56,981 bases of DNA, from assembly GCA_947475295.1 (NCBI GenBank), contig CANJLF010000018.1, positions 1 through 56,981 on the forward strand, in the 5' to 3' direction. The DNA is from Fidelibacterota bacterium. GTDB lineage: Bacteria > Pseudomonadota > Alphaproteobacteria > Rhodospirillales > Rhodospirillaceae. Positions 1-9,988 of the stretch are shown one piece after another (positions within the stretch are counted from its first letter, which is position 1; each line of letters starts with the position of its first letter). A program made the position numbers and the translations under genes. The notes beneath the pieces were generated by a model, which saw nothing but the letters and a program-made list of their open reading frames with translations, had not been told where the DNA came from and ran no database searches.

Positions 1-138
1 ATGGTGATGCCGGGCGACAACATCGCGTTCACGGTCAACCTGATCGCCCCGATCGCCATGGACGAAGGCCTGCGCTTCGCCATCCGCGAGGGCGGCCGTA
101 CCGTCGGTTCGGGCGTCGTCGCTAAGGTTATCGAGTAG
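1..138 (+). CDS. tuf: Elongation factor Tu, C-terminal end (partial)
   Basis: This is the last 45 codons of EF-Tu, the GTPase that carries aminoacyl-tRNA to the ribosome. The visible peptide belongs to beta-barrel domain 3, with the family-typical MVMPGDN start of the segment, the REGGRTVG turn and a final VIE before TAG. The 5' part lies outside the window. Its place directly before rpsJ is the classical str/S10 junction of Proteobacteria. Confidence 0.95.
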   Translation: MVMPGDNIAFTVNLIAPIAMDEGLRFAIREGGRTVGSGVVAKVIE

Positions 139-151
139 AAACGTAAGATAC

Positions 152-179
152 GCGGCATCCGCCTTCGGGCGGGTGCCGC
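152..179 (+). terminator. Strong hairpin between tuf and rpsJ
   Basis: A 12-bp stem (152-163 with 168-179, one G-U pair) closes a TTCG tetraloop and is followed by TTACTTTT. It lies 13 bases after the tuf stop and 20 bases before rpsJ. It may be a leaky terminator or attenuator that separates tuf from the S10 operon, or a 3'-end stabiliser. The T-tract is imperfect. Confidence 0.55.
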
Positions 180-199
180 TTACTTTTGGGTATTAGGCC

Positions 200-511
200 A
201 TGATCGACAGTCAAAACATCCGCATCCGCCTGAAGGCGTTCGACCATCGTGTGTTGGATCAATCCACGAAGGAAATCGTCTCGACGGCTAAGCGTACGGG
301 CGCCCAAGTGCGCGGGCCTATCCCTTTGCCGACGCGGATTGAGAAATTCACCGTCAACCGTTCGCCGCACGTCGACAAGAAGTCGCGCGAACAGTTCGAA
401 ATTCGTACACATCGCCGTCTGCTCGACATCGTCGATCCGACGCCGCAAACCGTGGACGCGCTGATGAAGCTCGACCTCGCGGCCGGCGTTGACGTCGAGA
501 TCAAGCTCTAA
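200..511 (+). CDS. rpsJ: 30S ribosomal protein S10
   Basis: S10 (103 aa) sits in the head of the 30S subunit and also serves as NusE in transcription antitermination. The start [16 protein letters not shown], the central [20 protein letters not shown] segment and full family length identify it. The ATG at 200 follows the tuf hairpin. It is the first gene of the S10 operon; rplC follows after 37 bases. Confidence 0.97.
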   Translation: MIDSQNIRIRLKAFDHRVLDQSTKEIVSTAKRTGAQVRGPIPLPTRIEKFTVNRSPHVDKKSREQFEIRTHRRLLDIVDPTPQTVDALMKLDLAAGVDVEIKL

Positions 512-548
512 ACGGGCCTTAAGGGCGGAAAGAGATAAGGTGGGACAC

Positions 549-1232
549 ATGCGTTCCGGATTAGTTGCACAAAAAGTGGGTATGACCCGCGTTTTCACGC
601 CTGAGGGCCACCACGTGCCCGTCACCGTGCTTAGGGTTGACGGCGTTCAGGTGGTAGCTCAGCGCACCCAGGAGAAGGACGGCTACACCGCCGTTCAGCT
701 CGGCATCGGTACGCGCAAGACCAAGCGTACCAACCGCGCTCTCAAGGGCCACTACGCCAAGGCCGGGGTCGAGCCGAAGCGTAAATTGGTCGAGTTCCGC
801 GTCGGTGCCGACAAGCTGATCGACGTCGGGGCTGAACTGGCGCCGTCGCACTTCGTCGCCGGCCAGTATGTCGACATCACCGGAACCACCGTCGGTAAGG
901 GTTTCGCGGGCGCCATGAAGCGCTGGAACTTTGCCGGTTTGGAAGCCTCGCACGGCGTGTCGGTGTCGCACCGCTCGCATGGTTCGACCGGTCAGCGTCA
1001 GGATCCCGGCCGTACCTTCAAAGGCAAGAAGATGGCCGGCCATCTCGGCGCGGAGCGGGTCACCATCCAGAATCTCCAGGTCGTCTCGGTTGATGACGGC
1101 AAGGGTTTCATCTTCGTGAAGGGCGCTGTGCCCGGAAATCCCGGCGGCTACGTGCTCGTGCGCGACGCCGTGAAGCTCAAGCTGCCCAAGGACGTGCCGC
1201 AACCGGCCGGCCTGAAGGCCAAGAAGGACTAA
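549..1232 (+). CDS. rplC: 50S ribosomal protein L3
   Basis: L3 (227 aa) binds 23S rRNA near the peptidyl transferase centre and starts 50S assembly. I place the start at ATG 549 ([16 protein letters not shown]), behind a GGAAAGAGATAAGG Shine-Dalgarno region, because the 20 codons that could be added upstream overlap rpsJ and have no L3 similarity. The long central loop with [20 protein letters not shown] is diagnostic. The C-terminal tail is Lys-rich. Confidence 0.96.
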   Translation: MRSGLVAQKVGMTRVFTPEGHHVPVTVLRVDGVQVVAQRTQEKDGYTAVQLGIGTRKTKRTNRALKGHYAKAGVEPKRKLVEFRVGADKLIDVGAELAPSHFVAGQYVDITGTTVGKGFAGAMKRWNFAGLEASHGVSVSHRSHGSTGQRQDPGRTFKGKKMAGHLGAERVTIQNLQVVSVDDGKGFIFVKGAVPGNPGGYVLVRDAVKLKLPKDVPQPAGLKAKKD

Positions 1233-1237
1233 CGGCC

Positions 1238-1858
1238 ATGAAGCTGGACGTCATCAATCTCGATAAGAAGAGCGTCGGTTCCGTCGACGTTTCCGACGCC
1301 GTGTTCGGCGCCGAAGTGCGCGGCGATATTCTGCAGCGCGTCGTGCGTTGGCAGTTGGCCAAGCGCCAGGCCGGCACGCACAAGACCAAGATCATCAGCG
1401 ATGTCAGCGGCACTACCAAGAAGCCATTCAAGCAGAAAGGCACCGGCGGCGCCCGTCAGGGTTCACTCCGCTCGGCCCAGATGCGCGGCGGCGGCATCAT
1501 CTTCGGACCGGTCGTGCGCAGCCATGCCCACAGCCTGCCCAAGAAGATTCGCATCCTCGGTCTCCGGACCGCGCTGTCGTCCAAGGCTAAAGAAGGCAAG
1601 CTCGTCATTCTCGAAAATGTCGAGAGCAAGAAGGGCAAGACCAAGGACCTGGTGAAGAGCTTTGCCAAGCTTGGCTGGACCTCAGCTCTGATCATCGATG
1701 GCGCCGAAGTGAATGAGTCTTTCGCTTTGGCCGCCCGCAACGTCAAGGGCATCGACGTGCTGCCCAGCCAGGGCGCCAATGTTTACGACATCCTGCGCCG
1801 CGACACATTGGTGTTGACCAAGGCTGCAGTCGAGAAGCTTGAGGAGCGCTTGAAATGA
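1238..1858 (+). CDS. rplD: 50S ribosomal protein L4
   Basis: L4 (206 aa) lines the nascent peptide exit tunnel. The basic loop [19 protein letters not shown], which reaches into the tunnel, is clear. The gene starts 5 bases after rplC and overlaps rplW by four bases (ATGA), so translation is probably coupled. In gamma-proteobacteria L4 represses this operon; no equivalent leader can be judged here because the upstream spacer is short. Confidence 0.96.
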   Translation: MKLDVINLDKKSVGSVDVSDAVFGAEVRGDILQRVVRWQLAKRQAGTHKTKIISDVSGTTKKPFKQKGTGGARQGSLRSAQMRGGGIIFGPVVRSHAHSLPKKIRILGLRTALSSKAKEGKLVILENVESKKGKTKDLVKSFAKLGWTSALIIDGAEVNESFALAARNVKGIDVLPSQGANVYDILRRDTLVLTKAAVEKLEERLK

Positions 1859-2214
1859 GCCCCGAAAAAGCCGCTAAAGTAAAAGCGAAGAAGGCCAAGG
1901 CCGCGCCGAAGACTGGCGCCGCTATTAACCCGTCGCTCTATGACATCGTGCTGGCGCCGCTCATCACGGAAAAGGCGACGCTGGCGTCCGAGTTCAATCA
2001 GGTGACGTTCCGTGTCGCTTTGAAGGCGACCAAGCCGCAGATCAAGCAGGCCGTTGAAGCGCTGTTCAAAGTCAACGTGACGCGCGTCAACACGCTGATC
2101 ACTAAAGGCAAAACCAAACGCTTCCGCGGCCGTCTCGGCACGCGTGGCGACGTCAAGAAAGCAATCGTAACGCTGGCCGCCGGCCAGTCGATCGATGTGA
2201 CCACGGGGCTCTAA
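1855..2214 (+). CDS. rplW: 50S ribosomal protein L23
   Basis: L23 (119 aa) forms the docking site for trigger factor and SRP at the tunnel exit. The core [14 protein letters not shown] and the [16 protein letters not shown] region identify it. The first 22 residues are an Ala/Lys-rich extension beyond the common ~98-residue form. The start overlaps the rplD stop; rplB begins 3 bases after its own stop. Confidence 0.95.
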   Translation: MSPEKAAKVKAKKAKAAPKTGAAINPSLYDIVLAPLITEKATLASEFNQVTFRVALKATKPQIKQAVEALFKVNVTRVNTLITKGKTKRFRGRLGTRGDVKKAIVTLAAGQSIDVTTGL

Positions 2215-2217
2215 GCT

Positions 2218-3054
2218 ATGGCATTGAAATCCTTTAAGCCGGTTACCCCGTCGCTCCGTAATACGGTTCTGGTGGAACGCGGCGATCTGCACAAAGGCAA
2301 GCCCATTAAGGCTTTGACCGAAGGCATGCATTCCACCGGTGGCCGTAACCACTCGGGAAAGATCACCAGCCGTTTCATGGGCGGTGGTCATAAGCGCCGT
2401 TATCGTCTGGTCGATTTCAAGCGCAAGAAGCGCGACATGGTCGCGACGGTCGAACGCCTGGAATATGATCCGTACCGCACGGCGTTCATCGCGCTCGTGA
2501 AGTACGAAGACGGCGAGCAGGCCTACATCTTGGCGCCGCAGCGTCTGAAGGCCGGCGACAAAGTCGTCGCCGCCGATCAAGCCGACATTAAGCCCGGCAA
2601 CACCATGCCGCTGAAGAACATGCCGGTCGGCACGATTGTGCATAACGTCGAGATCAAGCTCGGCCGCGGCGGTCAGATTGCGCGCTCGGCCGGTTGTTAT
2701 GCCCAGCTCATCGGAAAGGACTCCGGCTACGCCCAGATCCGTCTGTCGTCCGGCGAAGTGCGTCTCGTGCGCGCGGAATGCGTCGCCACCGTCGGCGCCG
2801 TGTCCAACCCGGACAACCAGAACATCAATTTCGGTAAAGCCGGCCGTATGCGTTGGCTGGGTTTCAAGCCGCACCAACGTGGTGTGTCCATGAACCCGGT
2901 CGATCACCCGCTCGGTGGTGGTGAAGGCAAAACCTCCGGCGGTCGTCACCCGGTGACGCCATGGGGCAAGCCCACCAAAGGCAAACGTACTCGTAAGAAT
3001 AAGCGTACACAGAATTTGATCATGCGCAGCCGCCATTTGGCGAAGAAAGCTTAA
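2218..3054 (+). CDS. rplB: 50S ribosomal protein L2
   Basis: L2 (278 aa) is needed for subunit joining and peptidyl transfer. Hallmarks are [23 protein letters not shown] near the N terminus and the C-terminal loop [20 protein letters not shown], which contains the essential His. Length is normal for the family. It starts immediately after rplW. Confidence 0.97.
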   Translation: MALKSFKPVTPSLRNTVLVERGDLHKGKPIKALTEGMHSTGGRNHSGKITSRFMGGGHKRRYRLVDFKRKKRDMVATVERLEYDPYRTAFIALVKYEDGEQAYILAPQRLKAGDKVVAADQADIKPGNTMPLKNMPVGTIVHNVEIKLGRGGQIARSAGCYAQLIGKDSGYAQIRLSSGEVRLVRAECVATVGAVSNPDNQNINFGKAGRMRWLGFKPHQRGVSMNPVDHPLGGGEGKTSGGRHPVTPWGKPTKGKRTRKNKRTQNLIMRSRHLAKKA

Positions 3055-3093
3055 GCGCAGATTTAAGACAGATTTAGAAACGGAGATCGGAAC

Positions 3094-3396
3094 TTGGCAC
3101 GTTCAGTTTGGAAAGGTCCCTTTGTCGACGGTTACCTCCTCAAGAAGGCGGAAACTGTTCGCTCGTCGGGACGTAACGATGTGATCAAAACCTGGTCGCG
3201 GCGCTCTACTATTCTGCCGCAGTTTGTGGGCCTGACCTTCGGCGTTCACAACGGCCACAAGCATGTCCCCGTTCTGGTGACCGAAAACATGATCGGCCAC
3301 AAGTTCGGCGAATTCGCCCCGACCCGCATGTTCCACGGCCACACAGCCGGCGACAAAAAGGCGACTACTGCTTCAGCGCCTGCGAAAAAGGACTAA
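3094..3396 (+). CDS. rpsS: 30S ribosomal protein S19
   Basis: S19 (100 aa) lies in the 30S head beside S13. The protein begins [18 protein letters not shown] and contains the conserved [10 protein letters not shown] and [10 protein letters not shown] segments. The start is TTG at 3094 behind CGGAGATCGG; no ATG is available at the conserved position, so the rare start codon is well supported. The last ~15 residues are an Ala/Lys tail. Confidence 0.95.
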   Translation: MARSVWKGPFVDGYLLKKAETVRSSGRNDVIKTWSRRSTILPQFVGLTFGVHNGHKHVPVLVTENMIGHKFGEFAPTRMFHGHTAGDKKATTASAPAKKD

Positions 3397-3399
3397 GCC

Positions 3400-3780
3400 A
3401 TGAGTAAGAAAAGCGCTCCGCGCCGCGTTGGCGAGACAGAAGCTAGGGCCTTCTCGCGTTCCATGCGTGTCAGCCCGCGCAAGCTGAATCTCATGGCGCA
3501 GATGATCCGCGGTAAGTCGGCCGAAGCGGCCTTGGCCGCGCTGTCGTTCTCGCCGCGCCGCATCGCCGTTGAAGTCAAGACTGTGCTCGAGTCCGCCATC
3601 GCCAACGCCGAGAACAACCATCAGCTCGATGTCGACCAGCTGGTGGTCGCCGAGGCTTATGTTGGCAAGTCGATCGTGATGAAGCGTTTCCATGCCCGCG
3701 CCCGCGGCCGCGCCGGCGCGATCGTCAAACCGTTCAGCAATCTCACAATTATTGTGCGTGAGAAGAAGGAAGCCGCCTAA
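3400..3780 (+). CDS. rplV: 50S ribosomal protein L22
   Basis: L22 (126 aa) contributes the second tunnel-constriction loop, opposite L4. Conserved stretches are [17 protein letters not shown], the [12 protein letters not shown] helix and [18 protein letters not shown] of the tunnel hairpin. It begins 3 bases after rpsS. Its TAA shares its last base with the rpsC ATG. Confidence 0.96.
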   Translation: MSKKSAPRRVGETEARAFSRSMRVSPRKLNLMAQMIRGKSAEAALAALSFSPRRIAVEVKTVLESAIANAENNHQLDVDQLVVAEAYVGKSIVMKRFHARARGRAGAIVKPFSNLTIIVREKKEAA

Positions 3781-4481
3781 TGGGTCAGAAAGTAAATCCG
3801 GTAGGCTTACGCCTCGGCATCAACCGCACCTGGGACTCGCGCTGGTATGCTACGGGCGCCTCCTACGGTCAGATGCTGCATGAAGACATCAAGATCCGTG
3901 AGTACCTGAAGAAGCGTTTGCTCCAGGCCGGCGTCAGCCGCGTGATCATCGAGCGTCCGGCGAAGAAAGCCCGCGTCACCATTCACACCGCCCGTCCGGG
4001 TGTCGTGATCGGCAAGAAGGGCGCGGACATCGAGGTCATCCGCAAGGAACTGCAGAAGATGACCGGCAACGAAGTTCATCTGAACATCGTTGAAATCCGC
4101 AAGCCCGAAATCGATGCGCACTTGGTCGCTGAAAACATCGCGCAGCAGCTCGAGCGCCGCGTGGCGTTCCGCCGCGCCATGAAGCGCGCCGTGCAGGCCG
4201 CCATGCGTCTCGGCGCCGAAGGCATCAAGATTACCTGCGCCGGTCGTTTGGGTGGCGCGGAAATCGCGCGCGTTGAATGGTACCGCGAAGGCCGCGTGCC
4301 TTTGCACACGCTCCGCGCCGATGTCGATTACGGCGAAGGCACCGCTTTCACCACCTACGGCACCTGCGGCGTCAAGGTTTGGATTTTCAAGGGCGAGATT
4401 CTCGAGCACGACCCGATGGCGCAGGACAAGCGCCTCAACGAGGGCGCCACCACCACGAGCGGGAATACCCGCCCGCAATAA
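3780..4481 (+). CDS. rpsC: 30S ribosomal protein S3
   Basis: S3 (233 aa) helps form the mRNA entry channel and has helicase activity with S4 and S5. The sequence opens [20 protein letters not shown], followed by a KH domain with [17 protein letters not shown] at about residues 75-95. The C-terminal tail is Thr/Asn-rich. The ATG shares one base with the rplV stop. Confidence 0.97.
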   Translation: MGQKVNPVGLRLGINRTWDSRWYATGASYGQMLHEDIKIREYLKKRLLQAGVSRVIIERPAKKARVTIHTARPGVVIGKKGADIEVIRKELQKMTGNEVHLNIVEIRKPEIDAHLVAENIAQQLERRVAFRRAMKRAVQAAMRLGAEGIKITCAGRLGGAEIARVEWYREGRVPLHTLRADVDYGEGTAFTTYGTCGVKVWIFKGEILEHDPMAQDKRLNEGATTTSGNTRPQ

Positions 4482-4538
4482 CGCTTACTGCTCATCAATC
4501 GGACGCCCCGGCGTTCGAAGGAAAACGGATCGACTAAA

Positions 4539-4961
4539 ATGTCAATGCTGCAACCGAAACGTACCAAGTACCGTAAGGCCTTCAAGGGCCGCATTCACGG
4601 CAATGCCAAGGGCGGTTTCGCGCTGAACTTCGGCTCTTATGGTCTGAAGGCGCTGGAGCCCGAGCGTGTCACCTCGCGCCAGATCGAAGCGGCGCGCCGT
4701 GCGCTGACCCGCTTCATGAAGCGCCAGGGCCGCGTCTGGATCCGGATTTTCCCGGATGTGCCGGTGTCCAAGAAGCCCGCTGAAGTCCGTCAGGGTAAGG
4801 GTAAGGGCACGCCGGAGTTTTGGGTGTGCCGGATTAAGCCGGGCCGCATCATGTTCGAAGTCGACGGCGTGTCGGCGGCGATGGCGCGCGAAGGTTTCGC
4901 GCTGGCGTCGGCGAAGCTGCCGATCAAAACCAAGATGGTCGCCCGTATCGGTGCGCACTAA
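4539..4961 (+). CDS. rplP: 50S ribosomal protein L16
   Basis: L16 (140 aa) helps organise the A-site tRNA elbow region. Conserved features are [16 protein letters not shown] at the start, the RVWIRIFPD strand and the [15 protein letters not shown] loop. The spacer from rpsC is 57 bases. No independent promoter is evident in it. Confidence 0.96.
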   Translation: MSMLQPKRTKYRKAFKGRIHGNAKGGFALNFGSYGLKALEPERVTSRQIEAARRALTRFMKRQGRVWIRIFPDVPVSKKPAEVRQGKGKGTPEFWVCRIKPGRIMFEVDGVSAAMAREGFALASAKLPIKTKMVARIGAH

Positions 4962-4973
4962 GGAAACAACGTC

Positions 4974-5180
4974 ATGGCAAAAGCACAAGATTTACGCGCT
5001 CAGAAAGACGAAGAGTTGGAAGGGCGCCTCGGCGACCTGAAGAAGGAGCAGTTCAACCTGCGCTTCCAGAAGGCCTCGGGCCAGCTCACCAACACTGCGC
5101 AGTTCGGCCGCGTGCGCCAGGAGATTGCGCAAATCAAAACGATCCTGCGGGAACGCACCACCACCGGCGCGGCCTCGTAA
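4974..5180 (+). CDS. rpmC: 50S ribosomal protein L29
   Basis: L29 (68 aa) is a two-helix protein near the tunnel exit beside L23. The motif [20 protein letters not shown] and the second helix [16 protein letters not shown] are typical. It starts 12 bases after rplP. A GGAAACAAC sequence precedes the ATG. Confidence 0.95.
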   Translation: MAKAQDLRAQKDEELEGRLGDLKKEQFNLRFQKASGQLTNTAQFGRVRQEIAQIKTILRERTTTGAAS

Positions 5181-5196
5181 GGGAAGGATTAGGAAA

Positions 5197-5436
5197 ATGC
5201 CGAAGCGAATTCTCCAGGGCGTCGTCGTCAGCGACAAGGGCAACAAGACCATCATCGTTAGGGTCGAGCGCCGCATGATGCACCCGATCTATAAGAAGTT
5301 CATCCGCCGCAGTAAAAAGTTCGCTGCGCATGATGAGAACAACGTATCGAAGATTGGCGACGTGGTTCGCATTCGTGAATGCGCGCCCATCTCCAAAACC
5401 AAGAAATGGGAGCTGGTTCAGGAAAAAGCGAGCTAA
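5197..5436 (+). CDS. rpsQ: 30S ribosomal protein S17
   Basis: S17 (79 aa) is an OB-fold primary 16S rRNA binder. I choose ATG 5197 ([18 protein letters not shown]) with GGAAGGATTAGGA upstream; a longer reading would run into rpmC and has no S17 similarity. The conserved [14 protein letters not shown] and [17 protein letters not shown] segments are intact. Confidence 0.95.
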   Translation: MPKRILQGVVVSDKGNKTIIVRVERRMMHPIYKKFIRRSKKFAAHDENNVSKIGDVVRIRECAPISKTKKWELVQEKAS

Positions 5437-5475
5437 GCCGCTTTGTCTTTTCCGGCCCTTTAAGGACGCATAGTC

Positions 5476-5844
5476 ATGATTCAGATGCAGAGTAATTTGG
5501 ACGTTGCCGACAACTCGGGTGCTAAACGAGTGATGTGCATTAAGGTCCTCGGCGGCTCCAAGCGCCGCTTCGCCGCCATCGGCGACGTCATCGTCGTCTC
5601 GGTGAAGGATGCGATCCCGCGCGGTCGCGTGAAGAAGGGCGATGTGCATCGCGCCGTCATCGTGCGCACGGCCAAGGAATTGCGCCGCGCCGACGGCACC
5701 GCCATCCGCTTCGACCACAACGCCGCCGTCTTGATCAACAAGCAGGGCGAGCCCATCGGCACCCGCATCTTTGGGCCGGTGACACGCGAACTGCGCGGCA
5801 AGAAGTTTATGAAGATCGTTTCTCTGGCGCCGGAGGTGCTCTAA
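5476..5844 (+). CDS. rplN: 50S ribosomal protein L14
   Basis: L14 (122 aa) is at the subunit interface and contacts 16S r[27 protein letters not shown] at its N terminus and [13 protein letters not shown] near its C terminus identify it at exactly the usual length. It follows rpsQ after 39 bases. Its stop TAA shares one base with the rplX ATG. Confidence 0.97.
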   Translation: MIQMQSNLDVADNSGAKRVMCIKVLGGSKRRFAAIGDVIVVSVKDAIPRGRVKKGDVHRAVIVRTAKELRRADGTAIRFDHNAAVLINKQGEPIGTRIFGPVTRELRGKKFMKIVSLAPEVL

Positions 5845-6161
5845 TGGCCAAGCTGAAGATCAAAAAGGGCGACACCGTCGTCGTTTTGACCGGCCGCGAC
5901 AAAGGCAAGTCGGGCTCCGTGCTGCGTGCGCTGCCGACCGCAAACAAAGTCGTTGTGCAGGGCGTGAATATCGCCAAGCGCCACACGCGCCAGTCGCCCT
6001 CGTCACAAGGCGGCATCGTCGAAAAAGAGATGCCGATCCACGTCTCTAACGTTTCTCACATCGATCCCAAGGACAACAAGCCGACCCGCGTCGGTTTCAA
6101 GATCCTCAAGGACGGCACCAAGACGCGCATTGCTCGGCGCTCTGGCGAAGTCATTGGCTAA
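5844..6161 (+). CDS. rplX: 50S ribosomal protein L24
   Basis: L24 (105 aa) starts 50S assembly. The KOW motif [19 protein letters not shown] at residues 6-24 and [30 protein letters not shown] identify it. The start overlaps rplN by one base. Normal family length. Confidence 0.96.
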   Translation: MAKLKIKKGDTVVVLTGRDKGKSGSVLRALPTANKVVVQGVNIAKRHTRQSPSSQGGIVEKEMPIHVSNVSHIDPKDNKPTRVGFKILKDGTKTRIARRSGEVIG

Positions 6162-6191
6162 CGGCAGCAGGGGTTAGGAAGGACTACGGAA

Positions 6192-6731
6192 ATGGCGCGT
6201 TTGCGAAAAGAATATACGGATGTCGTGCGGCCCAAGCTGGTGGAGAAGTTCGGGTATAAAAACCCCATGGCTGTCCCCAAGCTGACCAAGATCGTCATCA
6301 ACATGGGCGTCGGCGAAGCTTCGCAGGACAAGAAAAAGATCGAAGGCGCGGTCGAGAACCTGACCGCCATCGCCGGCCAGAAGCCGGTGATCACCAAGTC
6401 CAAGAAGGCCATCGCCAACTTCAAGCTGCGCGAAAACCAGATGGTCGGCTGCTCGGTCACGCTGCGTAGCACACGCATGTACGAGTTCCTGGATCGCCTG
6501 ATCACGATCGCCATGCCGCGCATCCGCGACTTCCGCGGCCTCAACGGCAAAAGCTTCGACGGCGCTGGCAACTTCAACATGGGCTTGAAGGAACAGATCG
6601 TGTTCCCCGAAGTCAATTACGACAAGATCGACAGGGTTCGCGGCATGAATATCACGATTTGCACGACGGCAAAAACCGACACCGAGGCGCTTGCGCTTCT
6701 CGAAGGTTTTCAAATGCCGTTCCAGAAATAG
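6192..6731 (+). CDS. rplE: 50S ribosomal protein L5
   Basis: L5 (179 aa) binds 5S rRNA and forms bridge B1b with S13. Conserved features are [26 protein letters not shown], the [20 protein letters not shown] loop and the C-terminal [18 protein letters not shown] strand. The 30-base spacer from rplX carries AGGAAGGACT as ribosome binding site. Confidence 0.97.
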   Translation: MARLRKEYTDVVRPKLVEKFGYKNPMAVPKLTKIVINMGVGEASQDKKKIEGAVENLTAIAGQKPVITKSKKAIANFKLRENQMVGCSVTLRSTRMYEFLDRLITIAMPRIRDFRGLNGKSFDGAGNFNMGLKEQIVFPEVNYDKIDRVRGMNITICTTAKTDTEALALLEGFQMPFQK

Positions 6732-6749
6732 AGCGGGAAAGGGTTTCCC

Positions 6750-7055
6750 ATGGCAAAAACAAGCACAGTCCAGCGCAATATCAAGCGCCGCCGCATGGTC
6801 AAGTCGGCCTTGAGCAAGCGCACCAAGCTGAAGGCGGTCATTATGGATCGCGACACCAGCGACGAAGACCGCTACGCCGCCGTCGTAAAGCTGGCGCAAA
6901 TGCCGCGCAACTCGTCGAAGGTGCGCATCCGTAATCGCTGTGAGCTGACGGGCCGTCCGCGCGCGACGTACCGCAAGTTTAAAATGGCTCGTAATAAGCT
7001 GCGGGAATTTGCCTCGAAGGGCATGATCCCCGGCATGGTCAAGTCGAGCTGGTAA
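6750..7055 (+). CDS. rpsN: 30S ribosomal protein S14 (long, zinc-free type)
   Basis: S14 (101 aa) belongs to the 30S head. It is the long form without the CxxC-CxxC zinc site: only one cysteine (in [11 protein letters not shown]) is present. The final [11 protein letters not shown] is typical of Proteobacteria. The zinc-free form fits the zinc-independent paralogue class, but it is the only S14 gene here. Confidence 0.96.
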   Translation: MAKTSTVQRNIKRRRMVKSALSKRTKLKAVIMDRDTSDEDRYAAVVKLAQMPRNSSKVRIRNRCELTGRPRATYRKFKMARNKLREFASKGMIPGMVKSSW

Positions 7056-7067
7056 GGAGAGCAACTC

Positions 7068-7466
7068 GTGTCAATGTCAGATCCCGTGGGCGATTTGCTG
7101 ACCCGTATCCGTAACGGACAGCGGGCCGGCAAACCCACCATCACCACTCCGGCCTCGGGCCTGCGCGAAAACCTGCTCAGCGTTTTGGAGCGCGAAGGTT
7201 ACATTCGCGGCTTCGAACGCGTGCAAGTGCGCGAAGGCATTGCAGAGATCCGCGTCGACCTCAAGTATAACGAGGGCACGCCGGTGATTAACGAAATTCA
7301 GCGCGTCTCCAAGCCCGGCCGCCGCGTTTACGCGAAAATCAAAGACCTGCAGAAGGTCTACAACGGGTTGGGTATCTCCATTCTGTCCACGCCGCGCGGC
7401 GTTATGTCCGACCAGGAAGCGCGCCAGGCGAACGTGGGCGGCGAAGTGCTCTGCCAAGTATTCTGA
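7068..7466 (+). CDS. rpsH: 30S ribosomal protein S8
   Basis: S8 (132 aa) binds the central domain of 16S r[17 protein letters not shown] near the start and the C-terminal [31 protein letters not shown] are conserved. GTG 7068 lies at ideal distance from AAGGAGAG; ATG 7074, two codons later, is the alternative. In enteric bacteria S8 represses the spc operon. Confidence 0.95.
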   Translation: MSMSDPVGDLLTRIRNGQRAGKPTITTPASGLRENLLSVLEREGYIRGFERVQVREGIAEIRVDLKYNEGTPVINEIQRVSKPGRRVYAKIKDLQKVYNGLGISILSTPRGVMSDQEARQANVGGEVLCQVF

Positions 7467-7490
7467 TTGGCGAATTGAAGGAAGCGTACG

Positions 7491-8024
7491 ATGTCACGCG
7501 TTGGTAAATATCCGGTCGCCGTACCTCAGGGCGTCACCGTCACGATGGCGGGCAAAACCCTGACGATTAAGGGAAAGCTCGGCGAACTGAAGCTCGACAC
7601 CACCGACGACGTTGACGCCAGCGTCGTCGACGGCAAGGTCGTTGTGAAGGTCAAGAACGAAACCAAGCGCGCCCGTTCGCAGTGGGGCACAACCCGCGCC
7701 ACCATCAACAACATGGTGAAGGGTGTCAGTGTTGGGTACAAAAAAGTTCTCGACATCACCGGCGTCGGTTTCAAAGCCGCCGCCCAAGGCAAGAAGCTGA
7801 CGCTCAACCTCGGTTTCTCGCACGACGTCATCTACATCGTGCCGGACGGCATCGAAGTCAAAACGCCGACCCCGACGCAGGTCGAAGTCTCCGGTGCGAA
7901 CCGTCAGCGCGTCGGTCAAGTGGCGGCGGAAATCCGCTCCTACAAACGTCCCGAGCCCTATAAGGGCAAGGGTATTCGCTATTCGGATGAAGTCATCCTG
8001 CGCAAAGAAGGCAAGAAGAAGTAG
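7491..8024 (+). CDS. rplF: 50S ribosomal protein L6
   Basis: L6 (177 aa) is at the base of the L7/L12 stalk. MSRVGKYPVAVPQGV at the start, the duplicated fold with VGVSVGYKKVLDITGVGFKA-like core, and EPYKGKGIRYSDEVILRKEGKKK at the end are diagnostic. The spacing to rpsH is 24 bases with GGAAGCG before the ATG. Confidence 0.96.
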   Translation: MSRVGKYPVAVPQGVTVTMAGKTLTIKGKLGELKLDTTDDVDASVVDGKVVVKVKNETKRARSQWGTTRATINNMVKGVSVGYKKVLDITGVGFKAAAQGKKLTLNLGFSHDVIYIVPDGIEVKTPTPTQVEVSGANRQRVGQVAAEIRSYKRPEPYKGKGIRYSDEVILRKEGKKK

Positions 8025-8047
8025 GGCGCGGGTAAAAGGATCAGGTC

Positions 8048-8410
8048 ATGACCAAAGCTTTCAAACAAACCGCGCGCCGCAAGGCCCGCACGCGCTTCTC
8101 CGTCAAGGCGGCCGCCAAGGGCCGTCCGCGCCTGTCGGTGTTCCGTTCAGGCCGGCACATCTACGCCCAGATCATCAAGGACGAAGACGGCAAAACACTT
8201 GCTGCCGCGTCCAGCATTGATGCGGGCATGAAGGCCTCGACCAAGAAGGGCAACAACAAGGACACCGCCGCGCTGGTCGGCAAGCTCCTGGCCGAACGCG
8301 CCACCAAAGCCGGCGTCAAGGAAGTCGTGTTCGACCGCGGCGAGTATTTGTACCACGGGCGCATCAAGGCGCTCGCGGAAGCGGCCCGCGAAGCCGGCCT
8401 TTCGTTCTAA
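8048..8410 (+). CDS. rplR: 50S ribosomal protein L18
   Basis: L18 (120 aa) binds 5S rRNA with L5 and L25. Conserved segments are [20 protein letters not shown], the [14 protein letters not shown] helix and [27 protein letters not shown] at the C terminus. Family-typical length; rpsE follows after 12 bases. Confidence 0.96.
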   Translation: MTKAFKQTARRKARTRFSVKAAAKGRPRLSVFRSGRHIYAQIIKDEDGKTLAAASSIDAGMKASTKKGNNKDTAALVGKLLAERATKAGVKEVVFDRGEYLYHGRIKALAEAAREAGLSF

Positions 8411-8422
8411 AGGAAAGATAGT

Positions 8423-9124
8423 ATGGCACGCACACCCACAGGAACCACTGATCGCGGCGCTCCCCGCGGCGATCGCCCCGGCAATGCCCGCGGCGAACGT
8501 CCAGGCGGCGGCAATCAGCGCGGCGAGCGCGGCAGCCGCCGCGAAGGCGGCGGTCGCGAAGGCGGCGGTCGTGAAGGCGGTCAAGGCGGCCGTGATCGCG
8601 ATGACGAGTTCATCGACAAGTTGGTCCACATCAACCGCGTCGCCAAAGTGGTCAAGGGCGGACGCCGTTTTGCATTCGCCGCTTTGGTGCTGGTGGGCGA
8701 CGCCAAAGGCCGCGTTGGCTACGGCTCCGGCAAGGCGCGTGAAGTTCCCGAAGCCATCCGCAAGGCGACCGATGCCGCCAAGCGCAACATGATCCGCATT
8801 CCGCTCCGCGAAGGCCGCACGCTGCATCATGATTTGTACGGCCGCTTCGGCGCCGGCAAGGTCATCCTGCGTGCAGCCCCCGCCGGTACCGGCATCATCG
8901 CCGGCGGCCCGATGCGCGCCGTGTTCGAGACCATGGGCATCCAGGACATCGTTGCCAAAAGCGTCGGCAGCAACAATCCCCACAACATGGTGAAGGCGAC
9001 CTTCGCTGCCCTGCAAAGCATGACCAGCCCCCGGGCTGTGGCGGCCAAGCGTGGCAAGAAGGTCGGCGACATCATCGGCCGCCGTGAAGAAGCCGGCGCC
9101 GCCGCGGCCGCTAAGGAGGCCTAA
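8423..9124 (+). CDS. rpsE: 30S ribosomal protein S5 with long Gly/Arg/Glu N-terminal extension
   Basis: S5 (233 aa) secures decoding accuracy and mRNA helicase activity. The usual S5 body starts at about residue 61 ([20 protein letters not shown]) and continues through [14 protein letters not shown] and [15 protein letters not shown]. Before it lies a ~60-residue low-complexity extension rich in Gly, Arg and Glu with repeated REGGG units, making the protein clearly longer than the ~166 aa of enteric S5. The extension is in frame and preceded by AGGAAAGATAGT at ATG 8423. Confidence 0.95.
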   Translation: MARTPTGTTDRGAPRGDRPGNARGERPGGGNQRGERGSRREGGGREGGGREGGQGGRDRDDEFIDKLVHINRVAKVVKGGRRFAFAALVLVGDAKGRVGYGSGKAREVPEAIRKATDAAKRNMIRIPLREGRTLHHDLYGRFGAGKVILRAAPAGTGIIAGGPMRAVFETMGIQDIVAKSVGSNNPHNMVKATFAALQSMTSPRAVAAKRGKKVGDIIGRREEAGAAAAAKEA

Positions 9125-9127
9125 GAT

Positions 9128-9322
9128 ATGGCCAACGCCAAGAAAAGCAGCGTGACGATCACGCAGATTCACAGTGCTGCGGGCCGTCAGGCCTATCAGC
9201 GCCAGACCTTGATCGGTCTGGGTCTGAACAAGATCCGTCGTACCAGCACACTGGAAGATACTCCGGCCGTGCGCGGCATGATTAACAAAGTCAAACACCT
9301 GGTGAAGGTGGACGAAGGCTGA
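9128..9322 (+). CDS. rpmD: 50S ribosomal protein L30
   Basis: L30 (64 aa) is a small 50S protein. The conserved [20 protein letters not shown] strand-helix and [21 protein letters not shown] identify it. It begins 3 bases after rpsE. An 83-base spacer to rplO follows. Confidence 0.95.
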   Translation: MANAKKSSVTITQIHSAAGRQAYQRQTLIGLGLNKIRRTSTLEDTPAVRGMINKVKHLVKVDEG

Positions 9323-9405
9323 ATCGCTCCCTATCTCAGCACTGCGTCCTTGAAGGGGTCGCGGCGTTGGGGAGGTAAGGTTTCGCCGCGTGAAGGAATA
9401 AAGCA

Positions 9406-9945
9406 ATGAAACTTAACGAAATTCATAACCGCCCGGGCTCAACGCACCGTCGCAAGGAACTGGGCCGCGGCATCGGCTCCGGCCTCGGCAAGACTTCAGG
9501 CCGCGGCGTAAAGGGTCAGAAGGCGCGCACTGGCGTGGCCATCAAAGGCTTCGAAGGCGGTCAGATGCCTTTGTTCCGCCGCTTGCCCAAGCGCGGTTTC
9601 ACCTCCATCGGCCGCAAGAAATTTGTGCCCGTCAACATCGGCCGTTTGCAGGGCGCCGTTGACGCCGGCCGCATCGACGCCAAGAAGACCGTCACCATCG
9701 CGGTGTTGGTCGAAGCCGGCGTTGTGCGCCATGCCCACGAAGGTATGCGTCTTTTGGCCGACGGCGAGTTGAAGACCAAGCTCACCATCGAAGCCACCTT
9801 TGCCTCCAAAGCCGCGCTGGCGGCGGTGGAAAAGGCCGGCGGCTCCGTGACCATTCTCAAAAAGCCCGAGAATGAACACAGCAAAGCCCAAGCCGCCAAG
9901 ACCAAAGCGAAGAAGACCAAGGGCGCGAAGCCCGCCGCCGCCTAA
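9406..9945 (+). CDS. rplO: 50S ribosomal protein L15
   Basis: L15 (179 aa) is needed for late 50S assembly. The N-terminal [24 protein letters not shown] Gly/Arg loop and [17 protein letters not shown] are diagnostic. The C terminus carries a ~25-residue Lys/Ala tail longer than in many species. ATG 9406 is preceded by GAAGGAATAAAGCA. Confidence 0.96.
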   Translation: MKLNEIHNRPGSTHRRKELGRGIGSGLGKTSGRGVKGQKARTGVAIKGFEGGQMPLFRRLPKRGFTSIGRKKFVPVNIGRLQGAVDAGRIDAKKTVTIAVLVEAGVVRHAHEGMRLLADGELKTKLTIEATFASKAALAAVEKAGGSVTILKKPENEHSKAQAAKTKAKKTKGAKPAAA

Positions 9946-9988
9946 GTCACAGCCCGCTAAAGCTTAGTAAGTCCGAACCGGAACCTAA

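Noticed and set aside
1783-3036. Long open frame of 417 codons on the minus strand within L23/L2
   Set aside because: It is antisense to well-defined rplW and rplB, has biased His/Arg-rich composition typical of shadow frames in GC-rich genes, and has no recognisable domain.
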